A DNA stretch of 21,370 nucleotides. Origin: JBDSEG01 sp039920165 (GTDB taxonomy: Bacteria > Pseudomonadota > Gammaproteobacteria > Burkholderiales > Burkholderiaceae_C). Each line of letters starts with the position of its first letter. Position 1 is the stretch's first letter. The stretch lies in contig JBDSEG010000163.1 of the NCBI GenBank assembly GCA_039920165.1, forward strand, positions 1-21,370. Reading direction: 5' to 3'. The position numbers were made by a program, and so were the translations under genes. Of this stretch, positions 7,667 to 15,447 are shown piece after piece. The notes below the pieces were generated by a model that saw only the letters and a list, made by a program, of their open reading frames with translations, was not told where the DNA came from and did not search any database.

Positions 7667-8563
7667 ATGGCGATCCGCTACAACATCACCCACACCACGG
7701 TGTACCGCTACCGCGCGCCGGTGCGCTTTGGCGAGCACCGGGTGATGTTTCGTCCGCGTGACAGCCACGACCTGCGCGTGCTCGCGACCGACCTGGATGT
7801 GACGCCCGACGCGAGCGTGCGAATGATCCAGGATCCGCATTCGAACTCGATCGCCCTGGTGCAGCCGCTCGCGCGTGCGCAGGAGTTGCGCATCGTCTGC
7901 ACCTTCACGATCGAGCACGCGCACACCCACAACCTCGAGCTGCCGCTGTCGCCGAGCGCGCAATGGTTTCCATTCGCGTACGGCGTGGACGAACGCTACG
8001 ACCTCGAGCATTACCTGCGCCCGAAGTACGACGACCCGGACGGCACGCTCACCGCGTGGGCGCGCCAGTTCATCCGCACCGACGGACCGACCGGAACGCG
8101 CGATCTGCTGGTCGCGATGAACCAGCATGTCCGCGCCAACCTGCGCTACCAGGCGCGCGACGAGGAAGGCACGCAGACCCCGCTCGAGACGCTCGCGCTC
8201 GGGACCGGATCGTGCCGCGATTTCGCGTTGCTGATGATGGAGGCCGGACGGCGCCTGGGCTATGCGATGCGCTTTGTCTCGGGCTATCTCTACGACCCAG
8301 CGCTCGACTTCGGATCGGTCGAGCCGGGCGCCGCCGCGGTGGTCGGTGCGGGCGCGACGCATGCCTGGTTGCAGGCGTATCTGCCGGGCGCCGGTTGGGT
8401 TCCGTTCGACCCGACCAACAACCTGCTCGGCGGCACCGAACTGATCCGGGTCGGCGTCGCGCGCGACCCGTCGCAGGCCGCGCCGATCTCGGGCAGCTGG
8501 TTCGGTCAGAGCGGCGACTATCTCGGCATGACGGTCGACGTGACAGTGGCGCGGCGACACTGA
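7667..8563 (+). CDS. Transglutaminase-like (bacterial transglutaminase N-domain) cysteine protease-fold protein
   Basis: The 298-residue protein has an N-terminal bacterial transglutaminase beta domain (MAIRYNITHTTVYRYRAPV and following, about 1-90). A transglutaminase-like core follows, with the catalytic triad in the expected order: Cys183 in GTGSCRDFALLM, His232 in ATHAWLQAYLP and Asp248 in PFDPTNN. Family members are thought to be proteases or amide hydrolases, often found with alpha-E or circularly permuted ATP-grasp proteins; none of those lies nearby. There is no signal peptide. I prefer ATG 7667, where family similarity begins, to the in-frame ATG at 7640; neither has a good ribosome binding site. 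It is the last gene before a bidirectional terminator. Fold and active site are clear; the substrate is unknown. Confidence 0.9.
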   Translation: MAIRYNITHTTVYRYRAPVRFGEHRVMFRPRDSHDLRVLATDLDVTPDASVRMIQDPHSNSIALVQPLARAQELRIVCTFTIEHAHTHNLELPLSPSAQWFPFAYGVDERYDLEHYLRPKYDDPDGTLTAWARQFIRTDGPTGTRDLLVAMNQHVRANLRYQARDEEGTQTPLETLALGTGSCRDFALLMMEAGRRLGYAMRFVSGYLYDPALDFGSVEPGAAAVVGAGATHAWLQAYLPGAGWVPFDPTNNLLGGTELIRVGVARDPSQAAPISGSWFGQSGDYLGMTVDVTVARRH

Positions 8564-8597
8564 GCCGCGGCACCGAAGCCTCGTCGCACGAAAAAAT

Positions 8598-8620
8598 GGC
8601 CCGCATCAGCGGGCCTCTTT
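8598..8620. terminator. Bidirectional factor-independent terminator
   Basis: GGCCCGC (8598-8604), loop ATCA, GCGGGCC (8609-8615) form a perfect 7-bp G+C stem. On the plus strand it is followed by TCTTT. On the minus strand it is followed, after one base, by six T (A6 at 8591-8596). It lies between the converging transglutaminase-like gene (stop at 8563) and the DEAD-box helicase gene (stop at 8643), so it can end both transcripts. The minus direction has the better T-tract. Confidence 0.85.
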
Positions 8621-8642
8621 CATGGCGCGTCGCGCGGGGCGC

Positions 8643-10109
8643 TCAGCGGTCGAAGCTGCCCGGCCGGGCGCGCTGCGGCTTGAAGCCGGGCTTGCCCGCC
8701 GGCGCTGCCGGCTTGCGAGGTCCCGCACCGACCGGCCGATCGAAGGCGCTGCGGCCTGCATCGGCGTGCGGCGCGCGCGCTTCGAAGCCACCCGCCGGGC
8801 GCTCGAACGGGCTGCGGTCGCGTGGCGCGAACGGCTTCTTGGCAAAGCCCTTGCCCGGACCGAAGCCCGGCTTGGCGAAGCGGCCGGCCGGAGCGCCGAA
8901 TTTGCCGGCACCTTCCGGGCGCGCCGAGAACATGCGCGGCTCGGGGCTCTTGGGCTCGAGTCCGGCAATCGTGGCGACCGGGATGTTCTGCGTCGTGAAC
9001 TGCTGGATGCGGCGGATCATGCCGGTGTCCATGCGCTCGCCGAGCGTGATCGCCAGGCCGTTCTTGCCGGCACGGCCCGTACGGCCGATGCGGTGCACAT
9101 AGTCTTCGGCCTTCATCGGCAGACCGTAGTTGATGACGTGGCTGATGCTGGGCACATCGATGCCGCGCGCGGCCACATCGGTCGCGACGAGGATCTTGAG
9201 CTGCTTGTTGCGCAGGCCCTGCAGGACGCGGTTGCGCCGGCCCTGCGGATGCCCGCCGTGCAGCGAGGCCACGTGGTGGCCCATATCGGCCAGGCGGTCG
9301 GCGAGCCAGTCGGCATCGCGCTGGGTGCTGGTGAAGACAAGCGCCTGCTCCATCTCGCGCTGGGTCAGAATGTGGTCGAGCAGCGCATTCTTGTGCGTGC
9401 TGTTGTCTGCCCAATGCAGGCGCTGCTCGATATTCTCGTGGGTGTCGGTGTGCGAGGCGACATCGATGCGTTTGGCATCGCGCAGCAGGTTTTGCGCGAG
9501 GCGGCCGACGTGGCCCAGGAAGGTGGCGCTGAACATCACGGTCTGACGCGACGCGGGAATCTTCTCGGCGATCAGGTTGATATCGTCGATGAAGCCCATG
9601 TCGAGCATGCGGTCGGCCTCGTCCAGGACCAGCATCTCGACGTTCTCGAGCACGCAGCGGCCGGTATTGAGGTGGTCGATCAGGCGTCCCGGGGTCGAGA
9701 TCAGGATGTCGAGCGGACCGCGCAGCGCGGCGATCTGCGCCGGATACGGCACGCCGCCCACAACGGTCGCGACACGCAGGCCCTGCACATAGCGGCCGTA
9801 GGTAGCGGCGGCCTTGGCGACCTGCATCGCGAGCTCGCGGGTCGGGCACAGGACGAGGATGCGCGGGCCGTACACGACGCCCTTCTCGCGCCGCTTGGTG
9901 TTGTCCTGGCGCGCGGCAAGGATCCGCTGCAGGGCGGGCAGGATGAACGACGCGGTCTTGCCGCTGCCGGTGCTGGCCGAGACCATCAGGTCGGCTCCGG
10001 CCATTGCGGGCGGAATCGCCTGCAGTTGGACTTCGGTGGCGGTGGCGTAGCCCGAATCGGATACGGCTTTGATCAGGGCTTCATGCAAGCCCAGGTTCTG
10101 GAAACTCAT
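8643..10109 (-). CDS. DEAD-box ATP-dependent RNA helicase (RhlE/SrmB type)
   Basis: RNA helicase of 488 residues, likely acting in ribosome assembly or RNA decay, perhaps in the cold. Motifs appear in order: Q motif with Gln28 (preceding Pro replaced by Glu), motif I ASTGSGKT (45-52), Ia PTREL (89-93), motif II DEAD (163-166), motif III SAT (194-196), and motif VI HRIGRTGR (339-346). After about residue 388 comes a low-complexity tail rich in Gly, Pro, Arg, Lys and Phe (repeats like FAKPGFGPGKGFAKK), probably a disordered RNA-binding region. ATG 10109 (MSFQNLGLHEAL) is the family start. A GTG six codons upstream is in frame. The 383 bases upstream have no gene, and the gene ends at the bidirectional terminator. 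The subfamily symbol is left open. Confidence 0.93.
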   Translation of the reverse strand: MSFQNLGLHEALIKAVSDSGYATATEVQLQAIPPAMAGADLMVSASTGSGKTASFILPALQRILAARQDNTKRREKGVVYGPRILVLCPTRELAMQVAKAAATYGRYVQGLRVATVVGGVPYPAQIAALRGPLDILISTPGRLIDHLNTGRCVLENVEMLVLDEADRMLDMGFIDDINLIAEKIPASRQTVMFSATFLGHVGRLAQNLLRDAKRIDVASHTDTHENIEQRLHWADNSTHKNALLDHILTQREMEQALVFTSTQRDADWLADRLADMGHHVASLHGGHPQGRRNRVLQGLRNKQLKILVATDVAARGIDVPSISHVINYGLPMKAEDYVHRIGRTGRAGKNGLAITLGERMDTGMIRRIQQFTTQNIPVATIAGLEPKSPEPRMFSARPEGAGKFGAPAGRFAKPGFGPGKGFAKKPFAPRDRSPFERPAGGFEARAPHADAGRSAFDRPVGAGPRKPAAPAGKPGFKPQRARPGSFDR

Positions 10110-10402
10110 GCTCTTGTCTTTCTTCACATACACAGCGCGGCCCAGCCGCGGCGTTCGCCGAAGCAATGGTCAGCACTCGCCGTGGCCCGCAAGGGACACG
10201 ACTGATAAGTCGCTGGGGAGAAGGTCCGAACCAGCGCCCGAGCTGAAGATCGGGCGACTGAACCTCGAGAACAGTCATAGCGACGGCATCGCCGCCGACC
10301 ATTCCCGTGAGCAAGCAGCTCGATGGGGTTCGAACAGGCCGCACGTGGTCAGGGCAGACCGGCGTGGGAAGACTCGAGTGAGGCCGAAGGGGATGAACGA
10401 AA

Positions 10403-10422
10403 CGCCGCGGTGTCCCGCGGCG
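10403..10422 (-). terminator. orn: Probable orn terminator
   Basis: CGCCGCGG (10403-10410), loop of 4, CCGCGGCG (10415-10422) form a perfect 8-bp G+C stem. On the minus strand the stem is followed by TTTCGTT. It lies about 70 bases downstream of the orn stop and separates orn from the helicase gene. The T-tract is interrupted, so efficiency may be moderate. Confidence 0.6.
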
Positions 10423-10440
10423 AATGCGCATTCTAAGGGC

Positions 10441-10458
10441 TTGCGGGATAACCCGCAA
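10441..10458 (-). other. Hairpin downstream of orn without T-tract
   Basis: TTGCGGG (10441-10447), loop ATAA, CCCGCAA (10452-10458) form a perfect 7-bp stem, 34 bases after the orn stop on the minus strand. No T-run follows in either direction. It may stabilise the orn mRNA 3' end or assist the stronger hairpin that follows. Confidence 0.4.
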
Positions 10459-10492
10459 CTGCGCAGCAATGCCGATGCAATGAACTCGCGGG

Positions 10493-11077
10493 TCAGCAGG
10501 CCAGAAGGTGCTCGCGGTAATAGACGAGTTCGTCGATCGACTCGTGGATATCGGCCAACGCGGTGTGCGCCTGCGCCTTCTTGAAGCCCCCGAGGATGTC
10601 GGGCTTCCAGCGCCGCGCCAGTTCCTTGAGCGTGCTGACATCCAGGTTGCGGTAGTGGAAGAACGCCTCGAGCTTGGGCATGGTGCGGGCGAGGAAACGA
10701 CGGTCCTGGCAGATGCTGTTGCCGCACATCGGCGACGCATTCTTCGGCACGAAGCGCTGCAGAAATTCGATCACTTGGGCCTCGATCTGCGCCTCGTCCA
10801 GGGTCGAGGCCCGGACCCGCTCGATCAGCCCGCTGCGGCCGTGCGTTCCCTTGTTCCAGGCGTCCATCGCATCGAGCGTGGCATCGTTCTGGTGCACCGC
10901 GAAGACCGGGCCGGGCGTGCGCTGGCCGAGTCGCGCATCGGTGACGACCACCGCGACTTCGATGATGCGGTCGGTATCGGGATACAGACCCGTCATCTCG
11001 AGGTCGATCCAGACCAGGTTCTGGTCGCTCTTCGCCAGGGCTGCGGCCCCACCCTGTCCGGTCGTCTCTTCGCTCAT
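10493..11077 (-). CDS. orn: Oligoribonuclease
   Basis: 3'-5' exoribonuclease degrading di- and short oligoribonucleotides to mononucleotides, including pGpG from cyclic-di-GMP breakdown; cytoplasmic dimer. The 194-residue protein carries the DEDDh signature: Asp25 and Glu27 in WIDLEMTGL, Asp125 in NSICQDRRF, and His171 and Asp176 in HTALADIHES. The length is close to the usual 180-200, with a slightly long N-terminus before LVWIDLEMTG. ATG 11077 has AGGAGA 5 bases upstream. It is divergent from the M48 protease gene across 44 bases, and a terminator-like hairpin follows at 10403-10422. Confidence 0.97.
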   Translation of the reverse strand: MSEETTGQGGAAALAKSDQNLVWIDLEMTGLYPDTDRIIEVAVVVTDARLGQRTPGPVFAVHQNDATLDAMDAWNKGTHGRSGLIERVRASTLDEAQIEAQVIEFLQRFVPKNASPMCGNSICQDRRFLARTMPKLEAFFHYRNLDVSTLKELARRWKPDILGGFKKAQAHTALADIHESIDELVYYREHLLAC

Positions 11078-11108
11078 TCGGTTCTCCTGGGTCGAATTGT
11101 CTCAGGCC

Positions 11109-11114
11109 TACACT
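11109..11114 (+). promoter_or_regulatory. Candidate -10 box of the M48 protease gene
   Basis: TACACT ends 7 bases before the ATG at 11122, with no Shine-Dalgarno between. No convincing -35 is seen. It belongs to the start-proximal -10 pattern described in the findings. Confidence 0.35.
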
Positions 11115-11121
11115 TGGCGAC

Positions 11122-12405
11122 ATGATGTGGACCTCTCCCGCGAGCGCACTCACGCTCGCATTTGCCACCACCTTGCTGGCCTCGATCGCCGTCAAGTTCT
11201 GGCTCGTCGGCCGCCAGATGCGTCATGTCGCCGCGCACCGCGATGCAGTGCCCGAGCCGTTTCGCGCCACGATCTCGCTCGTCGCGCACCAGAAGGCCGC
11301 CGACTACACCCTCGCCAAGGGCCGATTCGGCATGCTGGCCACGGCTTTCGGCGCCGCGGTACTGCTCGGCTGGACGCTGCTCGGCGGGCTCGACGTGATG
11401 AACGGCGTGCTGCGCGATGCGATCGCGCCGCGCTTTGGCGCCATGGTCTACCAGCTCGCCTTGCTGGCCGGCTTCAGCGTCATCAGCGCCCTGCTCGATC
11501 TGCCGTTCGAGCTGTACAGCACCTTTCGCATCGAGCAGCGCTTCGGCTTCAACCGGATGACCTGGCGGCTGTACCTCGCGGACATGCTCAAGGGCATCGC
11601 GGTCGGCGTCGTCGTGGGCCTGCCGATCGCCGCGCTGATCCTTTGGATCATGGGCGCCACCGGCTCGCTGTGGTGGTTGTGGGCCTGGGCCGCCTGGATG
11701 GCATTTAACCTCGCTGCGCTGGTGCTGTATCCGACCGTGATCGCGCCGCTCTTCAACAAGTTCGAGCCGCTCGCCGACGAGTCGATCAAGGCGCGCGTTC
11801 AGACGCTGATGACGCGTTGCGGCTTCAAGGCCAAGGGCTTGTTCGTGATGGACGGCAGCAAGCGCTCGGCGCATGCGAATGCGTATTTCACCGGGTTCGG
11901 CGCGGCCAAGCGGGTCGTCTTCTTCGACACGCTGCTCGTCAAGCTGTCGGCCGGTGAAGTCGAGGCGGTGCTCGCGCACGAGCTCGGTCACTTCAAGCAC
12001 CGGCACGTGCAAAAGCGGATGCTGTCGATGTTCGCGATCAGCCTGGCCGGATTCGCACTGCTCGGCTGGCTGGCGAGCCGGACATGGTTTTATGCCGCCT
12101 TCGGCGCGGCGCCGTCGGTGACTGTGCCCAACGATGCGCTTGCGCTGCTGCTGTTCGCGCTTGTCGTTCCGGTCTTCGGCTTTTTCGTTTCACCGCTGTT
12201 CACGCGGCTTTCGCGCCGGCATGAATTCCAGGCCGACGCCTATGCCTGCGAACAGGCGAGTGGCGCGGAGCTTGCCACCGCACTGCTCAAGCTGCATGAA
12301 GACAACGCCAGCACGCTGACGCCCGATCCGCTGTATGCGAGCTTTTATTACTCGCATCCGCCGGCCTCGCAGCGCCTGGCTGCACTGAGGATGCGTGCGG
12401 CATGA
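11122..12405 (+). CDS. M48 family zinc metalloprotease, Ste24/CAAX-prenyl-protease-1 type
   Basis: Inner-membrane zinc protease of 427 residues. The N-terminal half has Ste24-like membrane segments and the conserved FELYSTFRIEQRFGFNRMTW stretch (about 129-148). The zinc site is HELGH with His286, Glu287 and His290, and the third ligand is Glu368 in EFQAD. The size and the N-terminal Ste24 domain separate it from HtpX (about 290 residues). As bacteria lack prenylated CAAX proteins, the likely role is membrane-protein quality control; this is inference. ATG 11122 is directly followed by a second ATG (11125). There is no ribosome binding site, and TACACT lies 7 bases upstream. Its stop overlaps the start of the pterin dehydratase gene (ATGA at 12402-12405), so the two are translationally coupled. 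Confidence 0.93.
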   Translation: MMWTSPASALTLAFATTLLASIAVKFWLVGRQMRHVAAHRDAVPEPFRATISLVAHQKAADYTLAKGRFGMLATAFGAAVLLGWTLLGGLDVMNGVLRDAIAPRFGAMVYQLALLAGFSVISALLDLPFELYSTFRIEQRFGFNRMTWRLYLADMLKGIAVGVVVGLPIAALILWIMGATGSLWWLWAWAAWMAFNLAALVLYPTVIAPLFNKFEPLADESIKARVQTLMTRCGFKAKGLFVMDGSKRSAHANAYFTGFGAAKRVVFFDTLLVKLSAGEVEAVLAHELGHFKHRHVQKRMLSMFAISLAGFALLGWLASRTWFYAAFGAAPSVTVPNDALALLLFALVVPVFGFFVSPLFTRLSRRHEFQADAYACEQASGAELATALLKLHEDNASTLTPDPLYASFYYSHPPASQRLAALRMRAA

Positions 12406-12734
12406 AGGCGCTGAAAGACCGGCGCTGCCCGCCTTCGCAAGGCATCGCGAAGCTCGACGATGCGCAGGTTGCCGAACTGCTGGCGCAACTCGACGGCTGG
12501 TCGGTGGCCGATGGCGCGATCGAGAAGCGCTTTCGCTTTGCCGACTACCACCGCACGATGGCGTTCGTGAACGCCCTCGCCTGGATCAGCCATGTCGAGG
12601 ACCACCACCCCGATCTGGCGGTGAGCTATGGCCGCTGCGGCGTACGCTACAACACCCACACCGTGGCAGGGCTCTCAATCAACGATTTCATTTGCGCAGC
12701 CAAGGCCGATGCGCTGCTTGCCGGACACGGCTGA
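12402..12734 (+). CDS. 4a-hydroxytetrahydrobiopterin (pterin-4a-carbinolamine) dehydratase
   Basis: Small PCD/DCoH-fold enzyme of 110 residues that dehydrates 4a-hydroxytetrahydropterin, regenerating the cofactor of aromatic amino acid hydroxylases. The active-site signature EDHHPDLAVSYGRCGVRY (66-83) and His86 in YNTHTVAGLSINDF (83-96) are intact. The start ATG overlaps the M48 stop by four bases and GAGG stands upstream within the M48 gene. No phenylalanine hydroxylase gene lies in the window, so its partner, if any, is elsewhere; PCD proteins without a hydroxylase partner are known. The stop is 15 bases before rsgA, so the three genes are likely one transcript. Confidence 0.93.
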   Translation: MKALKDRRCPPSQGIAKLDDAQVAELLAQLDGWSVADGAIEKRFRFADYHRTMAFVNALAWISHVEDHHPDLAVSYGRCGVRYNTHTVAGLSINDFICAAKADALLAGHG

Positions 12735-12749
12735 ACCGCGGGCGCGCGC

Positions 12750-13673
12750 TTGAGCAAGGCGGCGGAACTCGATCTCGGCCTGGTGGTGGCCGGGCACGGG
12801 CGGCACTACATCGTCGAGACGCCGGAGGGCGTTCGACTCACGTGCCATCCGCGCGGCAAGGGACGCGGCAAGGGAGGAGATAGGAGCGGCGACTGCGTCG
12901 TCGGCGACCGGGTGCGCTGGCAACCGAGTGGCGACGAGGGCGTGATCGAGCACATCGAGCCGCGCCGCAACCTGCTCTTTCGCCAGGATGAATGGAAGAC
13001 AAAATCCTTCGCTGCCAATATCGACCGGCTGCTGGTGCTGGTGGCTGCGCAGCCAGTCTTCAGCGAGTCGCAACTGGCGCGCGCGCTGATCGCCGCCGAG
13101 AGCGCCGGCATCGATGCGCGCATCGTGTTGAACAAGGCCGACCTGCCGGGCATCGCGGCCGCGCGCGAACGCCTCGTGCCCTATGCGGCGATGGGCATCG
13201 AGGTGATCGAAGTGGCGCTCAAGGCGCAGCCCGCGCAGGCGCGCGCCGCACTCGATGCGCTGCTGGCCGGCGGCGCCACGCTCGTCCTCGGCCCGAGCGG
13301 CGCCGGCAAGAGCACGCTGATCAATCTGCTGGTGCCGGATGCGAAAGCGCAAATCGGCGAGGTTTCGCTTGCACTCAATTCGGGCCGGCACACGACGACG
13401 ACGACGCAGTGGTACTGGCTGGCCGCGAACCGCGAGGCGGCCCTGATCGACTCGCCGGGCTTCCAGGAATTCGGCCTGCGCCAGATCGATGCGCAGCAAC
13501 TGCCGGCCCTGATGCCCGACTTGGCTGGGCCAGCGAAGGACTGCCGCTTCTACAACTGCACCCATTTGCAGGAGCCCGGCTGCGGCGTCCGCGCGGCGCT
13601 CGCCGACGGGCGGATCGACGCGTCGCGCTACCGCATCTATACCGAGATCCTGGCCGAGCTGGTACGCCGCTGA
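12750..13673 (+). CDS. rsgA: Ribosome small subunit-dependent GTPase A
   Basis: Circularly permuted GTPase that acts late in 30S ribosomal subunit maturation. The 307-residue protein has an N-terminal OB-fold (about 1-85), with a Lys/Arg/Gly-rich loop at 35-46. The GTPase motifs come in the permuted order: G4 NKAD (128-131), G1 GPSGAGKST (181-189), G2 around HTTTTT (214-219) and G3 DSPG (234-237). The zinc finger has Cys265, Cys270, His272 and Cys278. The start is TTG at 12750, the only in-frame start close to the conserved N-terminus. No clear ribosome binding site is visible, and coupling to the pterin dehydratase gene 15 bases upstream is plausible. The 3' end meets the CobD/CbiB-family gene with only nine bases between. 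Confidence 0.95.
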   Translation: MSKAAELDLGLVVAGHGRHYIVETPEGVRLTCHPRGKGRGKGGDRSGDCVVGDRVRWQPSGDEGVIEHIEPRRNLLFRQDEWKTKSFAANIDRLLVLVAAQPVFSESQLARALIAAESAGIDARIVLNKADLPGIAAARERLVPYAAMGIEVIEVALKAQPAQARAALDALLAGGATLVLGPSGAGKSTLINLLVPDAKAQIGEVSLALNSGRHTTTTTQWYWLAANREAALIDSPGFQEFGLRQIDAQQLPALMPDLAGPAKDCRFYNCTHLQEPGCGVRAALADGRIDASRYRIYTEILAELVRR

Positions 13674-13682
13674 AGGCGCGGT

Positions 13683-14672
13683 TCAGCCGATCAGATTGGC
13701 CAGCGACAGGAGCGCCAGCAACAGCATCCACAGCACGACCGAGCGCCACACCAGGCCGACGATGCTGCGCAGGTGCCACAGCTCGGGCGACGCGCCAGGG
13801 GTCGAACCTTCGGCGCCGGCGGCGTCGCTCGGTGCGCCCGCATCGAAGGTCTTCGAGCGGTCCGGCGTGACACCGGGCGCGGCCGATCCGCCAAGGCGAA
13901 CGCCGACCGCGCCCGCCGCGGCGGCGAGGATGATCCCTTCGTTCGGATGCTTCCACAACGAAGCGTCGCGCCGCCAGCAGGTCACGGCCTCCTCGAAATT
14001 GCCGACCACCGCGAAGCCGAACGCGGTCAGGCGCGCGGGCACATGGTCGAACACGCCAAACAGGCGTTGCGACAGGTGCATCAGCCGCTCGTTCATCGGA
14101 ACGCCGAGGGTGCGGCTCTTGAAGGTCCAGTAGCGGCTCGCGAACTCGGCCATGCGGTACAGCACGGCGCCCGCCGGTCCGAGTCCGAAGGACGACAGCA
14201 CGACGAACCAGAAGAAGACGCCGAACACATGCCGGTGCGCCGCGAGCAGCGAATGCTCGATCACGTGGCGCAGCAGTTCGGAGCGCGGCAGCTCGCTCGC
14301 ATCGAGATGGCGCCACTCGGCGAGCAACTCGCGCGCGCGCCGCTCGTCGCCGCTTTCGAGCGCATCGCGAATATCGGTGAAATAGTGGCTGAACTGGCGA
14401 AAGCCAAGGCTGAGGTACAGCACCGCGACATTCCACAGCAGGCCGAGAAAAACGCTGATGTGTGCCAGGCCGAGAAAGATCCCAAAAGCCAGCACCGACG
14501 GCACCCCCACCGTCACGCCCCACACGACCCAGGCGTGATGGTCGCGACCGGCGTCGAAATTGCGACCGGTCCAGCGCATCCACGCCGTCAGCACATCGTG
14601 CACCGGGTTGCCGCGCGGCAGCGGCTTGAGCTGTTCGATCAGCAGCGCGAACAGGACGGCGAAGAAACTCAT
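13683..14672 (-). CDS. CobD/CbiB family membrane protein
   Basis: Membrane protein of 329 residues with several hydrophobic segments (N-terminal FFAVLFALLIEQL, then around AWVVWGVTVGVPSVLAFGIFLGLAHI, FGVFFWFVVLSSFGLGPAGAVLYRM, and a C-terminal VVLWMLLLALLSLANLIG). The GPAGAVLYRM and HPNEGIILAAAAGAVGVRLGG stretches recall CobD/CbiB, which makes adenosylcobinamide phosphate. The region between about 265 and 300 is Ala/Gly/Pro/Ser-rich and probably disordered. No cobalamin genes are nearby, so a true CbiB role is doubtful; betaproteobacteria commonly carry this paralogue next to the Nudix and rsgA genes. The ATG at 14672 has no ribosome binding site, but TATGAT lies 8 bases upstream (14681-14686). 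Confidence 0.82.
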   Translation of the reverse strand: MSFFAVLFALLIEQLKPLPRGNPVHDVLTAWMRWTGRNFDAGRDHHAWVVWGVTVGVPSVLAFGIFLGLAHISVFLGLLWNVAVLYLSLGFRQFSHYFTDIRDALESGDERRARELLAEWRHLDASELPRSELLRHVIEHSLLAAHRHVFGVFFWFVVLSSFGLGPAGAVLYRMAEFASRYWTFKSRTLGVPMNERLMHLSQRLFGVFDHVPARLTAFGFAVVGNFEEAVTCWRRDASLWKHPNEGIILAAAAGAVGVRLGGSAAPGVTPDRSKTFDAGAPSDAAGAEGSTPGASPELWHLRSIVGLVWRSVVLWMLLLALLSLANLIG

Positions 14673-14680
14673 GCGCGGCG

Positions 14681-14686
14681 ATCATA
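14681..14686 (-). promoter_or_regulatory. Candidate -10 box of the CobD/CbiB-family gene
   Basis: TATGAT on the minus strand, 8 bases before the ATG at 14672, with only CGCCGCGC between them and no Shine-Dalgarno. This five-of-six match to the -10 consensus stands out in such G+C-rich DNA. It lies between the Nudix stop (14727) and this start. Confidence 0.45.
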
Positions 14687-14726
14687 GCGACGCCAGCCAC
14701 GGGCCCCGGCGGTGCCCGTCGCGCGG

Positions 14727-15410
14727 TCAGGCCTTGAGGAAGCGGTACAGATTGCGCAGCATCGCGGCGGTCGCGCCCCAGATGAAATAGCGCCGCGGTT
14801 CACCCAGCGCATCGCTGCCCTGCCAGGGCATGGAGAAGAATTCGCGCGCGATACCGTTCACCTCGACACGATGGCGTCGATGATTGGCCGGCGTCATCAG
14901 AAATGAGAGCGGCACCTCGAACACCTCGGCCACCTCGAACGGATCGACGACCGGTTCGAAGGCGCTGCGCACCAGCGCGACGACCGGCGTCACGATAAAG
15001 CCGGTGCCGGTCGTATAGATCGGCATCGCGCCAAGGACGTCGACCTCGTCGGCGCGCAGACCGATCTCTTCGTGCGACTCGCGCAAGGCAGTCGCGACCG
15101 CATCCGCGTCTCCCGCCTCGACCCGGCCGCCAGGAAAACTGATCTGCCCGGGGTGGGCGGCGAGGTGGTCGGTGCGCTGCGTGAACAGAACGGTCAGCTC
15201 ATCACGCAGGACGAGCGGCACCAGAACCGAGGCATGCACCGGCGTGCGCTCGCTGAAGCGTGTCTCGCCACGGATCTCGGGCGACCACACCGGTGGCGCG
15301 AAAAAGCGTTGCCGCAGCGCAGCGATGCCGAGCTCGACGCGGTCGACCGTCGGCAGGTGATCGTCGGTGCCGAGCACCGGCAACTGCTGCGGGTCGAAGC
15401 TCAGCGCCAT
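14727..15410 (-). CDS. nudL: Nudix hydrolase, probable coenzyme A pyrophosphatase (NudL type)
   Basis: Predicted to cleave coenzyme A to adenosine 3',5'-bisphosphate and 4'-phosphopantetheine. The 227-residue protein has the NuCoA signature LFTQRTDHLAAHPGQISFPGG (about 75-95), followed by the Nudix box GGRVEAGD...ALRESHEEIGL (94-118) with the metal-binding REsHEE core. The Glu of the canonical GX5E portion is not conserved, which is common in this subfamily. ATG 15410 follows a 198-base spacer after rplS; there is no strong ribosome binding site. Same strand as the CobD/CbiB gene, 54 bases upstream of it. The symbol follows the E. coli relative; substrate specificity is inferred. Confidence 0.88.
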   Translation of the reverse strand: MALSFDPQQLPVLGTDDHLPTVDRVELGIAALRQRFFAPPVWSPEIRGETRFSERTPVHASVLVPLVLRDELTVLFTQRTDHLAAHPGQISFPGGRVEAGDADAVATALRESHEEIGLRADEVDVLGAMPIYTTGTGFIVTPVVALVRSAFEPVVDPFEVAEVFEVPLSFLMTPANHRRHRVEVNGIAREFFSMPWQGSDALGEPRRYFIWGATAAMLRNLYRFLKA

Positions 15411-15447
15411 GGCTTCATCGCGCGTGAGCTGGCGCCGTCGAAGACGC

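Larger units (their letters stand above)
10110..10492. other. Gene-free region between orn and the DEAD-box helicase gene
   Basis: This is the longest stretch without a convincing gene. Read on the minus strand, it holds the probable orn terminator (10403-10422), a second hairpin nearer orn (10441-10458), then about 290 bases leading to the helicase ATG. I see no tRNA fold, no strong -10/-35 pair and no persuasive short gene. The open frame through it lacks a ribosome binding site and coding character. Long 5' leaders are known for some cold-inducible helicase genes, so a regulatory leader is possible but unproven. Confidence 0.5.

Noticed and set aside
8622..10205. Long open frame on the plus strand opposite the DEAD-box helicase (527 codons)
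   Set aside because: The helicase has all its motifs on the other strand; this frame is its mirror and has no recognisable domain.
10110..10330. Short open frame on the minus strand upstream of the helicase (MVGGDAVAMTVLEVQ...)
   Set aside because: It lacks a ribosome binding site, has weak third-position bias and no recognisable similarity; it overlaps the helicase start in another frame.
10325..10340. GGGGTTCGAAC resembling a tRNA T-loop in the orn-helicase gap
   Set aside because: The flanking bases do not pair to form a 5-bp T stem in either orientation and no acceptor or anticodon arm is found.
13683..14672. Naming this gene cobD or cbiB outright
   Set aside because: No other cobalamin genes are present and this paralogue is found widely in a non-cobalamin neighbourhood.
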